Source: Chryseobacterium daecheongense (GTDB taxonomy: Bacteria > Bacteroidota > Bacteroidia > Flavobacteriales > Weeksellaceae). Taken from it: a stretch of DNA of 64,000 nucleotides. Shown piece by piece: positions 37,649 through 45,954 of the stretch. A model generated the notes under the pieces. It worked only from the letters and a program-made list of their open reading frames with translations. It did no database searches and had not been told where the DNA came from. Positions within the stretch are counted from its first letter, which is position 1. Each line of letters begins with the position of its first letter. The stretch lies in contig CP115858.1 in assembly GCA_027920525.1 (NCBI GenBank), positions 3,410,001 through 3,474,000 on the forward strand. The letters run 5' to 3'. The position numbers were made by a program, and so were the translations under genes.

Positions 37649-38068
37649 ATGAAAAAAGAAATAGAAGATAAGCTTATAGACAAAAATACCAAACCAACGA
37701 GTATGCGTATCCTGGTATATGATTTTTTGAGCTCTCAGGAAGCTGCTTTGTCATTGTCTGAAATTGAAAGTCATTTTGATAATGCAGACCGAACAACTAT
37801 TTACAGGACCTTAAAAACTTTTGAAGAGAAAGGAATTGTTCACGGGATACAGGAAAATACAACTACCAAGTATAAGCTTTGCGATGATGATTGTGACGAG
37901 AAAACACATAAAGACTGGCATCTTCATTTTTACTGTAAAATTTGTAAGCAAACCACCTGTAAAGAAGATATTTCATTTCCAGATAACATCCAAACTAATT
38001 TCCGGATTGATGAAATAAGGCTTTTTGCTAAAGGGATTTGCGAAGATTGTTTGGAAAGTTTGCAATAG
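37649..38068 (+). CDS. Fur-family metal-responsive transcriptional regulator
   Basis: The 139-residue protein has the Fur winged-helix (SLSEIESHFDNADRTTIYRTLKTFEEKGIV) and the metal/dimerisation half. The latter has HLHFYCKICKQTTC and a C-terminal CEDC pair, the usual structural zinc site. The His/Asp/Cys-rich stretch CDDDCDEKTHKDWHLH could form the sensing site. Fur-family proteins bind palindromic operators when metallated. The 15-bp palindrome found twice in this operon, once over this gene's stop codon, is the likely target, suggesting autocontrol of the pump and ATPase. Which metal it senses cannot be told. Confidence 0.93.
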   Translation: MKKEIEDKLIDKNTKPTSMRILVYDFLSSQEAALSLSEIESHFDNADRTTIYRTLKTFEEKGIVHGIQENTTTKYKLCDDDCDEKTHKDWHLHFYCKICKQTTCKEDISFPDNIQTNFRIDEIRLFAKGICEDCLESLQ

Positions 38069-38075
38069 TATTGCA
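38061..38075. promoter_or_regulatory. Palindromic operator TGCAAT-N3-ATTGCA before the P-type ATPase gene
   Basis: TGCAATAGTATTGCA overlaps the stop codon of the Fur-family gene. Its arms and its 28-bp offset to the -7 element are the same as at 29330-29344. Confidence 0.7.
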
Positions 38076-38088
38076 CTTGTTTTAAAAT

Positions 38089-38096
38089 TAATTTTG
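38089..38096 (+). promoter_or_regulatory. -7 promoter element of the P-type ATPase gene
   Basis: TAATTTTG fits TAnnTTTG and lies 16 bp before the ATG at 38113. It begins 28 bp after the start of the operator, giving the ATPase its own metal-regulated promoter inside the operon. Confidence 0.55.
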
Positions 38097-38112
38097 TTGA
38101 AAATTATAAGTT

Positions 38113-40071
38113 ATGGAAGAATGCTGTAATACAAAACCTCAAAAAAAAGAGCACAATCATTTTGAAGGAGATGGCCATGATCACGGTCACTCTCATGATA
38201 CCTCAGATAAAACGACTTTCCAGTTGTTTTTACCTGCAGTAATCTCTTTTGTTTTATTAATGATCGGTGTCGCTTTAGACAATTATATAAAAACAGAATG
38301 GTTTACCGGTTGGGTTCGGATCGTTTGGTACTCAGCGGCCTATATTCCTGTTGGACTTCCAGTATTAAGAGAGGCTTATGAAAGCATCATTAAAGGAGAT
38401 GTGTTTTCAGAATTCTTCTTAATGGGGATTGCAACAATTGGCGCATTTGTTATTGCCCAATATCCTGAAGGAGTAGCAGTGATGCTTTTTTATGCCGTTG
38501 GAGAAGTATTTCAAACTTTGGCCGTTACAAGGGCGAAAAGCAATATCAAATCATTATTAGATCAGCGTCCGGATGAGGTAACTGTTTTAAAAGGTGGGCA
38601 ACCCCAAATAGTGAAAGCAGAGACTGTAGGTATAGGAGAAATTATTCAATTGAAATCCGGAGAGAAATTAGGGCTGGATGGAGAATTGCTTTCAGAAACT
38701 GCTTCATTTAATACAGCTGCACTTACAGGGGAAAGTAAGCCGGATACCAAAACCAAAGGTGATGCAGTGCTTGCGGGAATGATCAATTTAAATACTGTTA
38801 GCCAGGTTAAAGTTACCACGGCATATCAGGATAGTAAACTGAGTAAGATCCTGGAGCTGGTTCAAAATGCTACAGCGCAAAAAGCTCCAACCGAATTATT
38901 CATTAGAAAATTTGCGAAGGTTTATACTCCGATTGTGGTATTGCTTGCTATAGCAATTGCATTATTACCTTATTTCTTTGTAGCGGACTATCAATTTAAA
39001 GATTGGTTGTACAGAGCTTTAGTATTCCTTGTGATTTCTTGTCCATGTGCATTAGTGATCTCAATTCCTTTGGGATATTTCGGAGGGATTGGAGCGGGAA
39101 GCAGAAATGGAATTCTGTTCAAAGGAAGTAACTTCTTAGATGCACTTGCTAAAATCCAGAATGTTGTAATGGATAAGACCGGAACAATGACAGAAGGTGT
39201 TTTCAAAGTTCAGGAAGTGGACTTCAAGCCTGAGTTTGATAAAAATGATATATTGAAACTGGTAAACCTTTTAGAAAGCCAGAGTACGCACCCTGTAGCA
39301 ACAGCTATTCATGAGTATGTAGGAGAAATAGATCATTCCATTCCTATGGAAAACGTAGAGGAAATTGCGGGGCACGGGCTGAAAGCAACAATTAATGGAA
39401 AAGATTTATTGGTTGGGAATTTCAAAATGATGGATAGATTCAATATTCAGTATGATATCAACCCGGATAATATTGTGTATACATTAATTGCGGTCGCTTA
39501 TGATAATAAGTTTGTAGGATATCTTACTATTGCAGATACCATTAAAAACGATGCACAATTAACGATCAATAAATTAAAAGCATTAAATATAAAATCAACC
39601 ATGCTGAGTGGCGATAAAAGCTCAGTTGTAAAATATGTGGCGGATACTTTGGGAATTCAAAATGCTTATGGGGATTTACTTCCAGAGGATAAGGTGAATA
39701 AAGTAAAAGCTATCAAAGCTAAAAATGAGACGGTTGCTTTTGTTGGTGATGGAGTGAATGATGCTCCGGTTGTCGCTTTGAGTGATGTAGGAATTGCAAT
39801 GGGTGGATTGGGAAGTGATGCAACGATTGAAACAGCTGACGTTGTAATACAGGATGACATGCCAAGTAAAATTCCTATGGCCATTAATATAGGTAGGAAG
39901 ACCAAACAGATTGTATGGCAAAACATTACCCTGGCATTTGTGGTAAAAGGAATTGTTTTGATCCTTGGTGCAGGAGGTTTGGCGACCATGTGGGAAGCGG
40001 TTTTTGCAGATGTCGGAGTTTCACTGATTGCAATCCTAAATGCCGTAAGGATTCAAAGGATGAAATTTTAA
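38113..40071 (+). CDS. P1B-type heavy-metal-translocating ATPase (Zn/Cd/Co type)
   Basis: The 652-residue protein is an inner-membrane metal-export ATPase. It lacks the usual N-terminal HMA domain. Instead it starts with a CC pair (Cys4-Cys5) and a His-rich stretch (KKEHNHFEGDGHDHGHSHD) that could bind metal. The actuator motif is TGES (near 205). The membrane metal site is CPC (Cys310, Cys312), the phosphorylated Asp is in DKTGT (Asp354), and the hinge is VGDGVNDAPV. The C-terminal helix motif DVGVSLIAILNAVRI resembles Zn/Cd ATPases. It closes the metal operon and has its own operator and promoter. Confidence 0.95.
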   Translation: MEECCNTKPQKKEHNHFEGDGHDHGHSHDTSDKTTFQLFLPAVISFVLLMIGVALDNYIKTEWFTGWVRIVWYSAAYIPVGLPVLREAYESIIKGDVFSEFFLMGIATIGAFVIAQYPEGVAVMLFYAVGEVFQTLAVTRAKSNIKSLLDQRPDEVTVLKGGQPQIVKAETVGIGEIIQLKSGEKLGLDGELLSETASFNTAALTGESKPDTKTKGDAVLAGMINLNTVSQVKVTTAYQDSKLSKILELVQNATAQKAPTELFIRKFAKVYTPIVVLLAIAIALLPYFFVADYQFKDWLYRALVFLVISCPCALVISIPLGYFGGIGAGSRNGILFKGSNFLDALAKIQNVVMDKTGTMTEGVFKVQEVDFKPEFDKNDILKLVNLLESQSTHPVATAIHEYVGEIDHSIPMENVEEIAGHGLKATINGKDLLVGNFKMMDRFNIQYDINPDNIVYTLIAVAYDNKFVGYLTIADTIKNDAQLTINKLKALNIKSTMLSGDKSSVVKYVADTLGIQNAYGDLLPEDKVNKVKAIKAKNETVAFVGDGVNDAPVVALSDVGIAMGGLGSDATIETADVVIQDDMPSKIPMAINIGRKTKQIVWQNITLAFVVKGIVLILGAGGLATMWEAVFADVGVSLIAILNAVRIQRMKF

Positions 40072-40099
40072 TCATAAACCATAATTAAACTTAATTATA

Positions 40100-40130
40100 A
40101 GAAGCCTTGCTGGATTTCAGTGAGGCTTCT
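40100..40130 (+). other. Stem-loop after the P-type ATPase gene
   Basis: AGAAGCCT (40100-40107) pairs with AGGCTTCT (40123-40130), with an inner CTG/CAG. There is no T-run, so it is a weak terminator candidate or an mRNA 3' stabiliser. Confidence 0.45.
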
Positions 40131-40187
40131 GTCTGAAAAATATCGATGACTTTCATCATAAATTATACTTAAAAAGAATTTGAGTAG

Positions 40188-40195
40188 TATATTTG
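40188..40195 (+). promoter_or_regulatory. -7 promoter element of the copper/redox cluster
   Basis: TATATTTG fits TAnnTTTG and ends 17 bp before the TTG start at 40213, predicting a leader of about 10 nt. Confidence 0.55.
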
Positions 40196-40212
40196 TGGAA
40201 TAGAATTGATCA

Positions 40213-40572
40213 TTGAAGCTTTTCATATCCATATTCATTATTTTTACCATAGCAATACGTCCTGTATTGCCATTAGTGAACTATGCGGTTAACTATGATT
40301 ATATTGTAAAAAATCTCTGTGAAAACAGAGATAAACCGCAATCTACATGTAAGGGTAAATGTTATGTAGAAAAAGAACTCGCTAAAACAGAAAAGCAATC
40401 GGGGCCACAAACGATAAAAATTTCTGTTATTGATGTATTTCTTTCCAATGATATTCTTTCATTTGCTGACGCCAAAGGATTTGAAATCTTGCAAAAAGTT
40501 GCTAATCCAGGCTATATCAAATCGCATTCTTCAGATTATTTTTCCAGGATATTCCATCCTCCTTTAGTATAA
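40213..40572 (+). CDS. Small membrane/exported Cys protein, paralogue of 42421-42789
   Basis: The 119-residue protein starts at TTG. An in-frame TGA at 40207 excludes an earlier start, and the N-terminus aligns residue for residue with the ATG-started paralogue at 42421. Both share a hydrophobic start with RP (IRPVLPL), then NYAVNYDYIVKNLCENRDKP, a Cys-x-Gly-Lys-Cys unit (CKGKCYVEKELAKTE), and an end with IFHPPLV. The three cysteines and the signal/anchor suggest an envelope protein that binds metal or takes part in thiol exchange. No known domain is recognised. It is first in a cluster with YHS, SCO and SOD genes. Confidence 0.72.
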   Translation: MKLFISIFIIFTIAIRPVLPLVNYAVNYDYIVKNLCENRDKPQSTCKGKCYVEKELAKTEKQSGPQTIKISVIDVFLSNDILSFADAKGFEILQKVANPGYIKSHSSDYFSRIFHPPLV

Positions 40573-40687
40573 TTTATAATAACTAATTTACTAGTCGAAT
40601 ACCTAATCTTTATTAGCTATTTATTATGTGATTAGTTTTAATCACATCTCTGAATTAATCCATTATTATAAATTTCATTTCAATCCA

Positions 40688-40963
40688 ATGAAACATATAT
40701 TCATTTTGACAGCTTTGCTGCTGTCAGTATCATTTATTTCCTGTGCCCAGGAAACACCTAAAGTAAAGCATAGTAAAAGTATGATGACTCCAAAGGAGAA
40801 CCTTAAGGTAAAAGTAGTCAACGCTGAAGATCCTGTATGTCATATGAAAACGGCAGATTATTTAAAATTTACAGCAACATATAAGAACAAGGTGTACGGT
40901 TTTTGCAGTGCTTCCTGTAAGGACGAATTCAACAAAAATCCTGAAAAATATGTCCAAAAATAA
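40688..40963 (+). CDS. YHS-domain lipoprotein
   Basis: The start at 40688 is chosen because it gives a clean lipoprotein signal (MKHIFILTALLLSVSFISC, Cys19); an in-frame Met 20 codons upstream would add a non-signal extension. The 91-residue product has a YHS domain: DPVCHMKTADYLKF, then YGFCSASCKDEFNKNPEKY. YHS domains bind metals, often copper, through Cys and His. It overlaps the SCO gene start by 14 bp, so the two are translationally coupled. Copper delivery or storage in the periplasm is the likely role, by context. Confidence 0.85.
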   Translation: MKHIFILTALLLSVSFISCAQETPKVKHSKSMMTPKENLKVKVVNAEDPVCHMKTADYLKFTATYKNKVYGFCSASCKDEFNKNPEKYVQK

Positions 40964-41633
40964 AAAAACAGCCCAAAGCTCAAAAAGCAGGATCGTTATT
41001 CCCATTGCAATTATTGCAGTTATTTTCCTGGGAGTAGGTTTTGGTATGAGCTATTTTAAAAAAAACCTTTATACTGTAATGAAGGTTCCTGATTTTGAGC
41101 TTACCGATCAGAATAATAAAAAGATTACCAATAGAGATATGCTGGGCAAAGTATATCTGGTGGAATTCTTCTTTAGTAAATGTCCCACCATCTGTCCTGT
41201 AATGAACAGCAATATGAAAGTGATCGAAGAGGAGATTAACAATCCTGAGTTTGGGATTATTTCCATAAGCATAGATCCGTTGAACGATACTCCGGAAACG
41301 TTGAAACAACATGCCAATAGAATCGGAGCAAAATCTCCCAACTGGCATTTTTTAACCGGAGACCGGACGTACATTGGAAACCTTGCGGATCAGTTCAATA
41401 TCTATGTTGGGGATAAAGAAGATGAGGGAGAGAGTCTTAATCACAGCGGGATGATTGCGCTTGTTGATCAGGAAGGAAATATCCGGTGCAGATATAATAA
41501 AGACAATATGCCTATCCTTTACTATTCAGGATTAAACTATAAGGATCCTGAAGGAAAAGAAACACAGCTTACCGGCAAATATCATCCGGACAGGGAAAGG
41601 CTGATTGAAGATATTAAGAAGTTATTAAATTAA
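40950..41633 (+). CDS. SCO1/SenC family protein (copper chaperone/thiol reductase)
   Basis: The start at 40950 (MSKNKKTAQ) overlaps the YHS gene by 14 bp; an upstream in-frame Met would extend further into that gene and is less likely. The 227-residue protein has one N-terminal membrane anchor (IVIPIAIIAVIFLGVGFGM) and a thioredoxin-like domain. The SCO copper ligands are CPTIC (Cys78, Cys82) and His165 in LNHSGM. SCO proteins insert copper into the Cu-A centre of cytochrome oxidase or keep its thiols reduced. The phrase FFFSKCPTICPVMN is typical of the family. Confidence 0.93.
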   Translation: MSKNKKTAQSSKSRIVIPIAIIAVIFLGVGFGMSYFKKNLYTVMKVPDFELTDQNNKKITNRDMLGKVYLVEFFFSKCPTICPVMNSNMKVIEEEINNPEFGIISISIDPLNDTPETLKQHANRIGAKSPNWHFLTGDRTYIGNLADQFNIYVGDKEDEGESLNHSGMIALVDQEGNIRCRYNKDNMPILYYSGLNYKDPEGKETQLTGKYHPDRERLIEDIKKLLN

Positions 41634-41742
41634 AAGTTGGATGTCAGGAAGTGTATTGATTATAAATAAAGGTCTTTGACCCTTGTCTTCCATCATCAAA
41701 CTTACTCTTAAAAAAAATGTTAAACCATAAATACAAAACATT

Positions 41743-42417
41743 ATGAAGATTATGAAAATAGCTGCCGTAGGTGCAGTTTTGGCGGCGCAATTTGCTTTTG
41801 CGCAATTCAAGCAAACTCCATTATCATACGCTTACAATGCGTTGGAAGGTTCAATAGATGCACAAACGATGGAAATCCATTATACAAAGCATGCTGCGGG
41901 GTATGTAAGTAATTTGAATAAGGCAATTGCTGGAACACCCCAGGAAAAAGAGACTTTATTCCAGATCCTTTCTAAAGTTTCAACTCTTAGTCCAACGATC
42001 AGAAACAACGCCGGAGGACATTTTAACCATGAACTTTTCTGGACCATGTTAACGCCTGAGAAAAATACTCAACCTTCTGCGAAATTACTAAAAGCAATTA
42101 CAGAAACTTTTGGAAGTGTTGATGCCTTTAAGGAGAAAATGAGCAAGGCAGGAGCTGATCGTTTTGGTTCCGGCTGGGCATGGCTTTCTGTGGATAAGAA
42201 CGGGAAGTTGTTTGTTTCTTCAACACCTAATCAGGATAATCCTTTAATGGATGTTGTAGAAGAAAAAGGAACTCCAATTCTTGGAATTGATGTTTGGGAG
42301 CATGCTTATTATTTAAAATATCAGAATAAGAGAGCTGACTATCTTACCGCGATCTGGAATGTATTAAACTGGAAAGAGGTAAGTAAGAGATATGAAAATG
42401 CACTGAGCAAAAAATAG
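41743..42417 (+). CDS. Exported Fe/Mn superoxide dismutase
   Basis: The 224-residue protein is a SodA/SodB-type enzyme with a signal peptide ([15 protein letters not shown]), so it acts in the periplasm or outside. It converts superoxide to peroxide and oxygen. All four metal ligands are present: the His in [12 protein letters not shown], the His in [10 protein letters not shown], and Asp and His in DVWEHAYYL. The second His of the common KHH motif is Ala here. The following small Cys-protein gene starts 4 bp after the stop. Flavobacterial SODs with signal peptides are less common than cytosolic ones. The metal (Fe or Mn) cannot be assigned. Confidence 0.94.
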   Translation: MKIMKIAAVGAVLAAQFAFAQFKQTPLSYAYNALEGSIDAQTMEIHYTKHAAGYVSNLNKAIAGTPQEKETLFQILSKVSTLSPTIRNNAGGHFNHELFWTMLTPEKNTQPSAKLLKAITETFGSVDAFKEKMSKAGADRFGSGWAWLSVDKNGKLFVSSTPNQDNPLMDVVEEKGTPILGIDVWEHAYYLKYQNKRADYLTAIWNVLNWKEVSKRYENALSKK

Positions 42418-42420
42418 ATC

Positions 42421-42789
42421 ATGAATTATATTTGCAGCATATTCCTTACCTTCTATATGGTGGTCAGACCTCTGATCCCCATCATGGAATATGCTGTAAA
42501 TTATGATTATATTGTTGAGGTTCTTTGTGTTAACAAAAACAAACCAGAGCTGAATTGTAATGGTAAATGTTATCTGAGTAAAGAACTCGCTAAAACCAAT
42601 GATACAGAAACAGCCCCTTTGAGTAAGGGAAAAACTTCCGGACAAAAAATTCTTGATATCTACATCCTTCCGGAAATTACAGAAATAAAAAACACAGGTC
42701 TAACATACGATCACAATTTTACATTTATTTATCAAAAGAATTACTCTTTTCTTTTCCTGAAACATATTTTCAGGCCGCCGGTTTTTTAA
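42421..42789 (+). CDS. Small membrane/exported Cys protein, paralogue of 40213-40572
   Basis: The 122-residue protein has an N-terminal hydrophobic segment with RP (VVRPLIPIM), then EYAVNYDYIVEVLCVNKNKP, CNGKCYLSKELAKTN, and an end with HIFRPPVF. The pattern, cysteine spacing and length match the 119-residue protein 2.2 kb upstream. Having two copies interleaved with YHS, SCO and SOD genes suggests duplication within a metal/redox envelope cluster. It starts 4 bp after the SOD stop. No domain is recognised and no function is assigned. Confidence 0.72.
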   Translation: MNYICSIFLTFYMVVRPLIPIMEYAVNYDYIVEVLCVNKNKPELNCNGKCYLSKELAKTNDTETAPLSKGKTSGQKILDIYILPEITEIKNTGLTYDHNFTFIYQKNYSFLFLKHIFRPPVF

Positions 42790-42941
42790 AGTTGTTTATA
42801 CATTTTATCTCCAATTGTTAAAGTTCACGTACTGCGAAAATTACAGATTTTCCACACTCATGTGTTCATCATAATTGTTTCATGATTCACTTTATAATTC
42901 TAAAGTGCTAAAACTTTTATGTCTATTGGGATTGAAAAAAT

Positions 42942-42958
42942 GAATGTTTTCAACATTC
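42942..42958. promoter_or_regulatory. 17-bp palindrome upstream of mbnP-like gene (candidate operator)
   Basis: GAATGTTTTCAACATTC is a perfect 7-3-7 inverted repeat, 44 bp before the chosen start at 43003. A clear -7 element next to it was not found. Confidence 0.4.
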
Positions 42959-43002
42959 GATGTTTATTTCTATTCAAACAAATACAACTTAAAAAATCAA
43001 CA

Positions 43003-43839
43003 ATGAAAATTTATAAATTTTTATCTCTATTGTTTATTGGCCTTATATTACTTAGTGCTTCATCATGTCAAAATAATGACGATAGGGATAATTCACAGGA
43101 TACTACACCGGGAAACCTACAGATAAAGTTTGAAAACGGATTCAATAACCTTGGCGGTATTGTTTTGAATCAGACAACCCAAACTTCTTCAAGCGGACAA
43201 AAACACCAGTTTTCTACTTTAAAATATATTATAAGTAATATCAGCCTGATTGATGAATCCGGGAAAGAATTTAAATACAATGAAAATAATCCTGATAAAG
43301 GAGCCTTTATCATAGACCAGGCAGATGCCGTAGCAGGAATCGTTTATGTAAACCTTACCGGAATTCCTAAAAACAATTATAAAAAAGTGAAGTTCGGTCT
43401 GGGAATCAGCCAGAATGCTTATCTCCTGGGAATGGACGGGCAGGCAGAGTTTTGGAATAAAGCTAAAACAAAAGGAATGTCCTGGTCCTGGGCTGCGGGC
43501 TATGTTTTTGTAAAACTGGAAGGAAAATACGGAAGTACTGCGGCAGAGAAGGAGTTTATGAATCATACGGGAAATATGGGAAATGTAGCGGCTAATAATA
43601 CTCCTGATTTATACCGGGAAATTACTTTAGACCTCCCAACAACGGCTAGAGTGACCGGAAAAATAAGACCGTCGATTCATATTCTGGCCGATCTTAATCA
43701 GTATCTGAGTGGTGACACAAAACTTACCCTGAATACATCTAACGATATGATGATGGGGTCGAGTCCGCATTTGGTAAGTGTAACCAACAACCTTACTAAA
43801 ATGTTTACCGTAAACCACGTTCATAATGATGAAGATTAA
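43003..43839 (+). CDS. MbnP-family copper-binding lipoprotein
   Basis: The start at 43003 gives a proper lipoprotein signal (SLLFIGLILLSASSC, Cys22); an upstream in-frame ATG at 42919 would add 28 residues with no signal character. The 278-residue protein fits the MbnP family: LQIKFENGFNN near the N-terminus, FSTLKYIISNISLID, and MSWSWAAGYVFVKLEGKYG with Trp161 and Trp163. In characterised MbnP proteins a tryptophan is oxidised to kynurenine by the partner diheme enzyme MbnH and the product binds copper. The next gene, overlapping by 14 bp, encodes such a partner. Export of the N-terminal Cys lipoprotein to the envelope is expected. Confidence 0.85.
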   Translation: MKIYKFLSLLFIGLILLSASSCQNNDDRDNSQDTTPGNLQIKFENGFNNLGGIVLNQTTQTSSSGQKHQFSTLKYIISNISLIDESGKEFKYNENNPDKGAFIIDQADAVAGIVYVNLTGIPKNNYKKVKFGLGISQNAYLLGMDGQAEFWNKAKTKGMSWSWAAGYVFVKLEGKYGSTAAEKEFMNHTGNMGNVAANNTPDLYREITLDLPTTARVTGKIRPSIHILADLNQYLSGDTKLTLNTSNDMMMGSSPHLVSVTNNLTKMFTVNHVHNDED

Positions 43840-44878
43840 AAATATTCTGAAGGCAGGATTGATTATTGTTACATTTTTTAATATCATATCGTGCTCAGAT
43901 GAGGTTATTGAGCCATTGGAAAAGGATGAGGCTTATAACTTACAGTTTCCAGCTTATTTTCCTGAAATGACGTTTGATAAAACTGGGAATCCGGTCACCA
44001 AAAATGGAGTAGAGCTGGGAAGGAAATTATTCTACGAAGGAAGGCTTTCCCGAAATAATACCATTTCGTGCGGATTCTGCCATATACAGGAAAATGCTTT
44101 TACGCACCATGGGCATAATGTGAGCCATGGCGTGGAAGACAGGATCGGAATACGCAATGCCCCTCCTATCCAGAATATGGCATTCTTAAAACGATATATG
44201 TGGGATGGGGTAATTCATAACCTTAATGAGCAACCCATTATTCCTATTACCGACGCAAACGAAATGGATAGTTCAATGCCTGAAGTGATTGCTAAATTAA
44301 ATGCCGACAGTAAGTATAGAAATCTTTTCAAAGCCGCTTATGGTGATGAATATATTACAGGGGAAAGGGTTTTGAAGGCTTTGTCACAGTTCATGGTAAC
44401 GATGATTTCTGCTAATTCTAAGTATGACCAGTATAAGCAGGGAAAAGCAACTTTTACTACAACGGAAACGAAGGGAATGGCACTATTCCAGCAGAAATGT
44501 TCCTCATGCCATAGCGGAGAATTGTTTACGGATGAAAGCTTCCGCAATACAGGGATGTATTACAATAGTCAGTTTAAGGATGCCGGGCGTTATAGGGTAA
44601 CATTGGATCAGGTAGATTGGATGAAATTCCGGGTGCCCAGCTTAAGGAATGTGGAATATACAGCTCCTTATATGCATGACGGGAGATTCTATACCCTGGA
44701 TGCTGTTCTTAATTTTTACTCGGATAATGTAGAGGACGATCCTAACCTTGATCCGCTGCTTAAACAAAACGGACATATCGGACTCACGATGAACTATGCG
44801 GAGAAGCAGTCCATTATTGCTTTCCTGAAAACTCTATCTGATAAAGATTTTGTTACCAACCCAAAATTCTCAGAATAA
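43826..44878 (+). CDS. Diheme cytochrome c peroxidase/MauG-like protein, MbnH-type partner of MbnP
   Basis: The 350-residue protein is a lipoprotein (lipobox NIISC, Cys23) with two c-type heme motifs, CGFCH (Cys82-His86) and CSSCH (Cys225-His229). It has the family's GVELGRKLFYEGRLS start and a C-terminal RVPSLRNVEYTAPYMHDGRF segment. MauG/MbnH-type enzymes use high-valent diheme states to oxidise tyrosine or tryptophan of a partner protein. The gene overlaps mbnP by 14 bp, which supports pairing. A generic peroxide-detoxifying peroxidase is the alternative. It works in the periplasm. Confidence 0.88.
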   Translation: MMKIKNILKAGLIIVTFFNIISCSDEVIEPLEKDEAYNLQFPAYFPEMTFDKTGNPVTKNGVELGRKLFYEGRLSRNNTISCGFCHIQENAFTHHGHNVSHGVEDRIGIRNAPPIQNMAFLKRYMWDGVIHNLNEQPIIPITDANEMDSSMPEVIAKLNADSKYRNLFKAAYGDEYITGERVLKALSQFMVTMISANSKYDQYKQGKATFTTTETKGMALFQQKCSSCHSGELFTDESFRNTGMYYNSQFKDAGRYRVTLDQVDWMKFRVPSLRNVEYTAPYMHDGRFYTLDAVLNFYSDNVEDDPNLDPLLKQNGHIGLTMNYAEKQSIIAFLKTLSDKDFVTNPKFSE

Positions 44879-44891
44879 ATTTTAATCGAAC

Positions 44892-45845
44892 ATGAAAAAT
44901 ATTTTTTTAATAGGATTGGGTTTATTTTTATGCCAAATAGCCTACGCAGAACCCATAAGAGACAGTTTGTATATTCCTGAAAATAGTTTTAACCCCAGCA
45001 AATTTTTTGATGATGATTGTGATGCTTGTGGCTGTGCTGCAGGAAATGGATCATCAGGATTTGAGTCTTTGCTTAATCCTCAATTTATAGGAATAAAATA
45101 TTTTGCACAGCATTATAAAGCCAAAGAAAACCTTTTTGTGAATGATCTCACCCAGGATCAGTACTTCAATACCATCCAGTTATGGGGAAAAGTTCCCATT
45201 ACGAAAAAGCTGAGTGTTTACGGGAGTCTCCCTTTTCAGTTTCATGAAAAAAAAACAATGCAGGGAGACATCAGAATTAATGGAATGGGGGATCTGAATG
45301 TAATGGGTATTTATCAGCTGATCAATTCTAAAGATGCATCTCACCAATTAAATGGAGGATTAGGAATAAAAGTTCCGTTAGGAAGATTTGATGAAAAAGG
45401 AATTACGGGAGTGAATCCGAGTTTCCAATTGGGAACAGGAAGCTGGGATTATCAGATGGTTGTGAACTATAAATACCAAAAGAACAAAGTTGCAGTAATT
45501 GTTAATACGGATTATACTGTTAAAGGTGAAAATAAGAAGTATTATCAGTTTGGAAACCAATGGAACTATGCAGCTACCGGATTTTATCAGCTTCATGCGG
45601 ACAAAAAAATGATCTTTTCCGGGAAAGCCGGATTACAGGGAGAAGTATATGATAGGAATAAGCAATTTGATGAAGCCTTACCGGATACTGCCGGAAGTGC
45701 TTTATATGGAAAATTAGGTTTTGAACTTTCTTATAGCAAATGGAGCCTGGGTAGTGAACTGATGCTTCCGGCCTATTCAAATCTGGCCGGTGGAAACATT
45801 GAAGCTAAATCCAGATTCAGTGTGTTTATTAACTTTGGGATATAA
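44892..45845 (+). CDS. Outer-membrane beta-barrel-like protein with Cys-rich N-terminus, linked to MbnP/MbnH
   Basis: The 317-residue protein has a signal peptide (FLCQIAYA). It then has an acidic Cys cluster (FDDDCDACGCAAG), followed by alternating hydrophobic/polar strands ending in FSVFINFGI, as expected of an outer-membrane beta-barrel. The family is not certain. Strand patterns such as GDLNVMGIYQL and GGLGIKVPLGRF resemble transporters annotated as outer-membrane or MetA-pathway-of-phenol barrels. It follows the MbnH-like gene by 13 bp. The Cys cluster could bind copper at the barrel mouth, which is a guess from context. Confidence 0.7.
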   Translation: MKNIFLIGLGLFLCQIAYAEPIRDSLYIPENSFNPSKFFDDDCDACGCAAGNGSSGFESLLNPQFIGIKYFAQHYKAKENLFVNDLTQDQYFNTIQLWGKVPITKKLSVYGSLPFQFHEKKTMQGDIRINGMGDLNVMGIYQLINSKDASHQLNGGLGIKVPLGRFDEKGITGVNPSFQLGTGSWDYQMVVNYKYQKNKVAVIVNTDYTVKGENKKYYQFGNQWNYAATGFYQLHADKKMIFSGKAGLQGEVYDRNKQFDEALPDTAGSALYGKLGFELSYSKWSLGSELMLPAYSNLAGGNIEAKSRFSVFINFGI

Positions 45846-45855
45846 AAATCAAATG

Positions 45856-45895
45856 AACATTCCGTTACTCATGTAATGGAATGTTTGTTTTTATT
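45856..45895 (+). terminator. Rho-independent terminator of the MbnP/MbnH cluster
   Basis: AACATTCC (45856-45863) and GGAATGTT (45878-45885) pair, with TTAC/GTAA and one G-T pair inside. TGTTTTTATT follows. Confidence 0.82.
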
Positions 45896-45925
45896 CTGTT
45901 GAAAATCATTTTATTAGGTATAATA

Positions 45926-45954
45926 TTGTTTCTAAGAAGAATTTTCTATCTTTG
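45926..45954 (+). promoter_or_regulatory. Promoter of the B12 riboswitch transcript
   Basis: TTG at 45926-45928, an 18-nt spacer and TATCTTTG at 45947-45954 match the Bacteroidota consensus. The riboswitch begins directly after. Confidence 0.7.

Noticed and set aside
40100..40130. Stem-loop after the ATPase gene considered as a full terminator
   Set aside because: The stem is good but no T-run follows, so it was listed only as a stem-loop.
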